A DNA stretch of 64,000 nucleotides from Vicia villosa (taxonomy: Eukaryota; Streptophyta; Magnoliopsida; Fabales; Fabaceae), in NCBI RefSeq assembly GCF_029867415.1, contig NC_081181.1, forward strand, positions 122,031,183 to 122,095,182. Direction: 5' to 3'. Position numbers and translations under genes: made by a program. Every line of letters starts with the position of its first letter. The stretch's first letter is position 1. Shown piece after piece: positions 57,392 to 64,000 of the stretch. Under the pieces are notes generated by a model. The model had not been told where the DNA came from. It saw only the letters and a list, made by a program, of their open reading frames with translations, and searched no databases.

Positions 57392-60300
57392 ACCCTTAGA
57401 GGTATAGTATAAAAACAAAATTACATAACCATCGAAAGAAATGTACATTCCCTTTGGTAGGGGACGAACGAACCCATAAATGAGCAACCAACATTGGTAA
57501 GGAGACTTTCTTCTCTATTAAACATTAACAAGTCAAAGAGTCCCCTAAAGCGACTCACCTTATATCTAAATCCATTACCAAGAGAAGGGGTAGAAAAAAA
57601 GACACCCCTTGGATGGGGAGGCTCACATGTAAAAGGCATGCGAAAATTTCAATACTTGTCAACACAACAAATTAAAACTGGTTTCTTCTCAAAGGAAAAA
57701 TGATAAGGCGTAGACATCATGTCAAGTAAAATATTACAAAGGTGAAATCAGTTACAAACACCATAACGCGTTTCTTAATAATTGGTAACAATACAAGATA
57801 ATGTTAAAGACTAACTATAGTCCCCCGGATCCGCATTCACTTGATATTTCCATCTTTAACATTTTTAAACATCCATTTCCGTCGTCTTGAAGTTTATGTT
57901 GAGATTCAAAGCACGAATCTACGTAATAACATTTTTAAAACTCTGAGTACCAACAATAACTATGTTTGCTTCATGTTCAACAAAAATTATACTAGGATGT
58001 AATTTGCTCAACCTCTTGAAGTCAATCCTCATCATAAAGTATCTCGAGTTTAACAGTTTCTACGGTAAGACACATTACCTTTTCCTCCACATTAAGAAGT
58101 CGACCTTGGTCAGGAAAATTATTTTGCTTCACATTCTCCACAATGAGAGAGATGATTTTCTGATCGGCCTCCAAGATTTAAGCCTCAACCACACTTCTTT
58201 GTTATGATTACATTGTTTCCATAGCCTTAGCTCTAATTTTTTCTACATTATATACTCCCACATTGTAAAAAAACTGAGCTCTCGCGACAACAAGAAAGGT
58301 AAATGTGCTAGTATAACAAGGTGGGTTCCACTAATCTAGGGATGCCATATAGTCCCGAGTTATTCTAAAAATCTCAATGTCACATTTATTTAATCCATTA
58401 GGCCTAAAGCACACATTTTCTTGTCGCCTTTAATAATGATCGTTGGACCAACAAAAATTGAAACATAGCTTATACGCAATACTTATGACACATATAGTCA
58501 TCAAATATCATGGTAAGAAGTGTGATTGCCAAGTATAGGATGAGAATATGAAGTAAGAAAACAGTTTAGAGGGGGTGATTAGACTTTTAAAACAAAATTT
58601 AACTGATTTTTCAAAAATGAATTATCAGAGGTTTTCAAAGTTTGCGCACGGAATATTTAGAGCGAAAATATGATAACTATACTTGCATAGAAATTGTTTT
58701 GCATGAACACTCAATCACTTCACAAATATCAAAGATGTTCTAATGATGATACACAAGGTAATTAATTGATTCATTTGTATATTTCACGAGGTGTGTTTAT
58801 ACAACAGTTAAATTTTGAAAATTCTAAACTCAATAAGTTTCTAAGAAGTTAATCACCACTAAAGCTCGATTAGGTATTGATTCCAACAAAACATAATCTT
58901 AAACAATAAAACTCTACCAATTGACTAAAAAATAACATATTCTGAGAATTGAAAACCTAAGCATGCAATATCCTATGAAATTTAAATGTAGGAGTAGAGA
59001 AAAGACACTAAGATTTATAGTGCTTCGGCGTTCGTCCTCGCTTTTCCTACGTGCATTCTTCAATGGTTTTCCATTGGAACATGTAAATCTCCTTTTTATT
59101 TTGACAAATATTGAAAGAGTTTATACAATCACTAGTCCACAATAATGTTGAAGACAATAAATCTTCTATTTGGATCTTGACTTGTATACAGCTTAATGTC
59201 AAACTCTTCTGCGTATTCTTTATTCGATTGGTGCTTCAACATCTTTCAATACCACCAATCTGCTCCAAGCCTTCGTGTGTAGCAATCAATCCATTAAGAC
59301 TACTGATTCCTTGAGCGATGAATTGTCCTAAGATTTGAGAAGAACTCCGCTTTGTCCGTAGCCTTTCACACAATGACTATCAAGACAATCTAGAGAGAAG
59401 AAACTCCTTTTTTTCACTGGAATTTGTCAGCACCAATGCAAATTCCTCAATCTTGAGAGAACTTGAAAAATCATTACCCAATTCTTAAAGAACTATTAGT
59501 TTCAAGACAACGTTTCCCTCAATCAATCACATATCTCTCATTATCAAGATTTGAAATCAAAACAAAGTTTGAAGGAGAAAGAAATTCAAATGCAAGTGTT
59601 TTGAAGTTCATTATAAGAAACATGTAGATAAAAGGTTTTATATGTGCTTGAGATTAAGCACAAAAATGAGTGGTAAAAGTTGGTTAGGTTCTAATATAGA
59701 ACAATACATGGTTTGAGTCAAATGAGCAAGTGAAGTGGAATAAAAAGAAATAAGATTTTTTACCCATTTCACGCTTCATTCGAATCAAAGACCTCGTGAT
59801 TCAAATCAAGTAAAAATCTTGATTAGAATTAACTACAACAGACCCTAATGGAAAATGTTGAAAAATGGTCTGATTTGAGTCATGTGTAAAGTCTTATTCG
59901 AATCAAATCAAGCAGGGGTGACCATGAAGAGCTTGATTCGAATCAAGTGTAAACTCTAACTCAAATCAAAGTGTAAAAAATCACTGGTTTGCCTATGTTC
60001 AATTTGTTTTGAATCAGAATGTGTGCTTGATCTGATTGATTTGAATCAAACACAAAAAACTCAATTATTCAGGGTTTTAAAGTGCTTTGAGATTTTTCTT
60101 TGCACCTAACTTGGATTAAAAACACATACAGTTTTTATTCCACCAAATCATGCAATTGACTAAAAGCATCATAATCAAGTTCAAATATAACCATTTATTT
60201 ATGCATGCTAAAGTGAATAACGAATCAATTTCAACATTGATTCAAAGATGTGCAGTCACGAGGGAGACTCAATAAACGATAATAAACAAAAGCGACAAGA

Positions 60301-61612
60301 CAAGCAATAAAATAACTGCATTGGAGATGATCCCATGCGTGCGTCAGGGACATGCAATAATCTACCCTAGGAATTTAGAGCTTCATTCTCCCTTTTCTAT
60401 GCTTGGAAATCATTCATTTGGAATTGAGTCAACTTTGAACTAAAAGAAAAAATGCTTGTGCTCTCCCGGAAACATTGTACACAAACCATAATATAAATCG
60501 CAGAAAAAAATTCTAGACTCATTATAACTTTCTCCACCTTTAACAACATTAAAAAGGGATACCAATTGTTTGGAAGAAAAGATTAAATATGCCCATTTAA
60601 CCTAAAATTCATAGCCTCTTGCTTACTAACCACATGGCGACATGAAAACACAACAAGATTCAAGAATAGACTAACAAAGACACTTCCTAGTAAAAAAGAA
60701 ATACATAAAATGTGAGACGACAACTCCTCAAATAACAAATAAGAGTCCTCCCAAGAAACCACGAGGCTTCATGTTGGGCCGTCGATAAGGCTAATATGGT
60801 AATGAATGTTACAACTCAGGAAGTGTTTGTGAAAGCAAATAAATGAATTACAACCCCGAGATAGGTTTGTAGAAGCAAAGAAAAAACTTGCAACATCGAG
60901 ATAATCTAGTCAATTGAGGGCTTCAAAACATACCATGACCCAATTTGACCTAAACTAGAGGGGACTACTTTTCTGGTCTGAACAAAGGCCCAACCCGCTT
61001 TATTCCAACAAACTAAGCTCCCATTTTGAGAACTTTAGCCCATAGGTTCCTCGGAGGATCTACACCTAATCTATACTTGTAAACAACCTATTAGGTCCAA
61101 AGACCATAGTATGATTTATTGGGGAAATTCAGAGGGTCAAGCGAGGAGCATTTTCTACTTTGGGACTTTCAATTTTTGAGTAACACACCTTTGTGGAGAC
61201 ACACTACATATTCACCCAAAACCATAAGGTGATAGGTGTGTGGGTTCTCCCACTTATAAATGCTCAAGTATCCATATTCATAACCAATGTGAGACTTTCC
61301 CACACTACTCACACTTGTAATTCTTTTTCAACATGATCTAAGCCTAATAATACGTAGAAGCAAAGCCAGTGGAACCTGTCCTAGAAGGATACATTCTTAG
61401 AGAAGTCAGAAGGCTCAGAATAGTCAGGTCGTACTTGTAGTGATCCTCTAATATATGTCCTTTCATATAATTATAAGAAGCATAAGCTTCTAGACTTTTG
61501 AAATCTTATCACTAAAAACTAGTAAATGTCTCACATTCAAGTGCGCATCATTCTAACTTTAAATACCTCTCACTTTCTAAAGCCATAGACTTAGACATTA
61601 GAGTGTTTGTGG
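57392..61612. other. unassigned repeat-like intergenic DNA
   Basis: No gene is supported. 58560-60250 contains GTTTAGAGGGGGTGATTAGAC and CTAAGATTTATAGTGCTTCG, phrases typical of legume LTR remnants, but no paired ends were found. 59778-60046 holds a palindrome array. 61240-61330 has CCAATGTGAGACTTTCCCAC, another phrase common in plant repeat promoters. 57420-58540 and 60260-61230 show nothing recognisable. Confidence 0.5.
59778..60046. repeat. array of GATTCGAATC-type palindromes
   Basis: Perfect or degenerate ATTCGAAT motifs are centred at about 59781, 59802, 59825, 59876, 59899, 59939, 59962, 60010 and 60042. Neighbours are mostly 21-23 bp apart, in the same style as the GAAATCGATTTC pairs but with a different core. 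Confidence 0.7.
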
Positions 61613-62639
61613 TGTCGTTTTTTTTACCTCCCCGTTTAACTTGGGAGGACGGCACGCTAGACCCTTCACGCGAAATTTGGAAGGAGAATGCGCCCGTGGT
61701 GGGATGAATTTTATTTCAGTTCTTCCTACGATATCACACGAACTTTCTTATTTGTCCTACGAGTAGGAAAGGGGAAAAAAGATATCAACTAAACCCTAGG
61801 AGTTTGCTAAGTGTGGGGATTCACCTAGACTAGAAATTCTGGAGTCCGGGAGGTCGGTTATACATAGGGAAGTGTTTAAACACCCTACATATCCGTAGTA
61901 CTCTACGGGAACCTTCTCTGTGTCATTTGTGATTGTGTTTGCTGCTAATGATTGGGAAAGTTTCTCCTTTGTGTTAGGAGAAGGAATTGAATTGAATAAA
62001 AGAAAGACAAACAGACAGACTGACTATTTTTGGTATTTTATTAGCTCGCTGAGATTCCTTGTGAACCTCATGCCTACATATCCCTAGTGGAAGTCAGAGC
62101 TTAATGTAGTTCGGGGAACTAATTGATTATTAATTATTTTTGGGTGCCTTGCTTGAAGCTCAAGGTTGAAGCTTGAATTAAATCTCTGTTTACAGTAAAG
62201 AGACATGAAATCATCTTTATAGAGAGGTATTTCTACCATTCCACCACAAACATTTTAAAAGAGTGACAGAATGATTGAATTCATTTCATTAAGAGAGTGA
62301 CCTTACTTGTGTGTTTGCAAGTATGCTAGTATCTCTTGAATGAAAGAAAGATGCTCGTCCAAATTAGGGAAAGTGTACAAGTCTGGGGATGTGCCAGAGC
62401 ATGCCTTTCAGAGTCCTAAATGGGAGACTTTAATTGAAATTGAAATGTGTAATGTTTGTTTGTTTGAATGTGGTGAGATAGAGGAAAGATCTCTCTATAG
62501 AGATAAGCTATGTCTATCTACTGTATAAAAGATTTGATTTTTTTAACTGGCTTGTATGAGGCCCAAGCTTGAGGCTTTTTGATTGATTTATTAATTATTA
62601 TTGACTCTGGGAGATGACTCCACTGGGGATTAATTACAG

Positions 62640-63060
62640 GGTATTTTTGTGTTCTGTACAAAGCCCAGAATTGAGGCTGACTCTATTTGGAGAGTGTTTA
62701 TTTTGATGGATTTTTATTTGGTGTTCTGTACAAAGCCCAGAATTGAGGCTGACTCTAGCTAGGAAAAACATTATTTTCTGCCTTGTACAAAGCCCAAGGT
62801 TGTGGCTGACTCTAAAAAAACTGAGTATGGATGACTCTATGGGGAAAAGATCCTAGGTGTTAGGAATCTTTGACTCATGAAATATGGTTTAATCTGCCTT
62901 GTACAAAGCCCAAGGTTGTGGCTACTGAATGATGAAGAACTCACTGGGGAGACTCTATTATCTGCCTTGTACAATGCCCAAGGTTGAGGCTGACTCTTGA
63001 CAGGGGAGTTTTATTGTTTGGTGCCTTGTATGAAGCCCAAGGTTGAGGCTAACTGTTTTT
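62640..63060. repeat. GTACAAAGCCCA...GAGGCTGACTCT repeats
   Basis: Six or so units with the core TTGTACAAAGCCCA(A/G) and (G)AGGCTGACTCT lie at irregular spacing. Related words occur in the solo LTR at 18550-18840. Confidence 0.8.
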
Positions 63061-63277
63061 GTTGATTTTGACTCTACTGAGGAGATTTTATTTATTAAAA
63101 GACTATTTTTCTTTGGAAGCTAACCCTTTCCAGGGATTTTGACTCAGCTGGTGAATTTGTCTGTTAAAAGACTGATTTTATCATGTTTTTGGAGGCTGAC
63201 CCTTTCCAGGGGTTTTGACTCTTTTGGGGAAATTATCTCCTAAGAGAGTGAATCTTTGGTTTTGAAAGACTGATGTT

Positions 63278-63715
63278 GGAAGCTAACCCTTTCCAGGGGT
63301 TTTTGTTAAAATGATAGAATGTATGGAGGCTAACCCTTTCCAGGGGTTTTTGTTAAGATGAAAGAATGTATGGAGGCTAACCCTTTCCAGGGGTTTTTGT
63401 TAAGATGAAAGAATGTATGGAGGCTAACCCTTTCCAGGGGTTTTTGTTAAGATGAAAGAATGTATGGAGGCTAACCCTTTCCAGGGGTTTTTGTTAAGAT
63501 GAAAGAATGTATGGAGGCTAACCCTTTCCAGGGGTTTTTGTCATTTTAAACAGATTTTTATTAATTGACTTTGGAGGCTAACCCTTTCCAGGGGTTTTTG
63601 TCATTTTAAACAGATTTTTATTAATTGACTTTGGAGGCTAACCCTTTCCAGGGATTTTTGACATTTTAAACAGATTTTTATTAATTGACTTTGGAGGCTA
63701 ACCCTTTCCAGAGAA
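63278..63715. repeat. 47-bp and 60-bp tandem repeats in the Ogre-type LTR
   Basis: The core GGAGGCTAACCCTTTCCAGG (first copy GGAAGC) starts at 63278, 63325, 63372, 63419, 63466 and 63513 (period 47), then at 63573, 63633 and 63693 (period 60). The joint switches from GTTAAGATGAAAGAATGTAT to CATTTTAAACAGATTTTTAT. Degenerate copies precede it from about 63115. Confidence 0.95.
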
Positions 63716-64000
63716 AGTTGAAAGATGGCAGAAAGATTATCTAGTGGAGACTTCTTGTTTAAAGTCCAAGATGAAGGCTGACACTGACTGAGGATGAGCA
63801 AACATGGATCCTAGACTCTGCTAAGGAAGATTGATGAAGATAAGGGTGACAGAGACTGTCCATGTCTCTCTTTCCAAAAATGTACTCAATGTGAAATTGA
63901 GACAAACTTAGCTTGTTTAAAGTCTGGTTTAAATTGGAAGAAACTCACCAGGGTAGGCTAAAAGGTGACTAAAGACCTGTTCCTATGTTTATAAGAAACC

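Larger units (their letters stand above)
61613..64000 (-). repeat. Ogre-type LTR, running off the window
   Basis: The putative edge is TGTCGTTTTTTTTACC. It is followed by the block GTCGGTTATACATAGGGAAG-TGTTTAAACACCC...CTACGGGAACC (61851-61915), which aligns with the same block in the three other Ogre LTRs. No primer-binding site lies to its left, so this is the outer edge of an element or a solo LTR. Confidence 0.75.

Overview
This is a stretch of plant nuclear DNA, almost certainly from a legume and most likely from the Ogre-rich tribe Fabeae (pea, vetch, lentil, grass pea). The reasons are several Ogre/Tat-type Ty3/gypsy LTRs (edge TGTCATACCCC, primer-binding site matching the 3' end of a tRNA, polypurine tract AAATAGGGGCA), a SIRE/Maximus-like Ty1/copia element with a 2.6-kb LTR, and AT-rich intergenic DNA. 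There are no bacterial-type operons. The organism is inferred, not read directly.

Layout. 1-3662: 3' part of a Ty1/copia element (integrase, reverse transcriptase, RNase H, 217-bp LTR), broken by a 708-bp hAT-type non-autonomous element with a perfect 8-bp target duplication. 3801-7028: the 3' exons of the only ordinary host gene, encoding a CW-type zinc finger; five exons join in phase. 7373-10620: a decayed transposon with a plant-mobile-domain (MAIN-like) pseudogene and a second small broken ORF. 10978-40767: one 29.8-kb nest. A minus-strand SIRE/Maximus-like element (TSD ACACC) holds part of a plus-strand Ogre-like LTR (37662-40458) and a minus-strand Ogre (14182-37661), and the Ogre carries a 5.1-kb solo LTR (17557-22690, TSD CCTAT). 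A deletion at about 14181/14182 removed most of the SIRE body and one Ogre LTR end.

42529-45000: a solo LTR (TSD ACTAC) containing a TA/TC-rich foldback hairpin, followed by a fossil gypsy protease (45100-45560). 46031-57386: a complete, very young non-autonomous Ogre relative (TSD CCATT) with LTRs of 3485 and 3473 bp and no gag or pol. 57392-61612: unassigned repeat-like DNA. 61613-64000: the start of another Ogre-type LTR with strong tandem arrays.

In the autonomous Ogre the order on the minus strand is 5' LTR, primer-binding site, ORF1, gag, protease, an in-phase intron, reverse transcriptase with two RNase H domains, integrase, a repeat-rich 3' UTR, polypurine tract and 3' LTR. Its gag-pol is inactivated by stops and a frameshift. 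The young element at 46-57 kb keeps the cis signals (LTRs, primer-binding site, polypurine tract, TATA box) but would need proteins from an intact Ogre.

The most unusual signal is a set of 12-bp palindromes (GAAATCGATTTC) in the LTRs of the young element. They come in pairs always 21 bp apart. A looser TTCGAA-centred counterpart lies at 59.78-60.05 kb.
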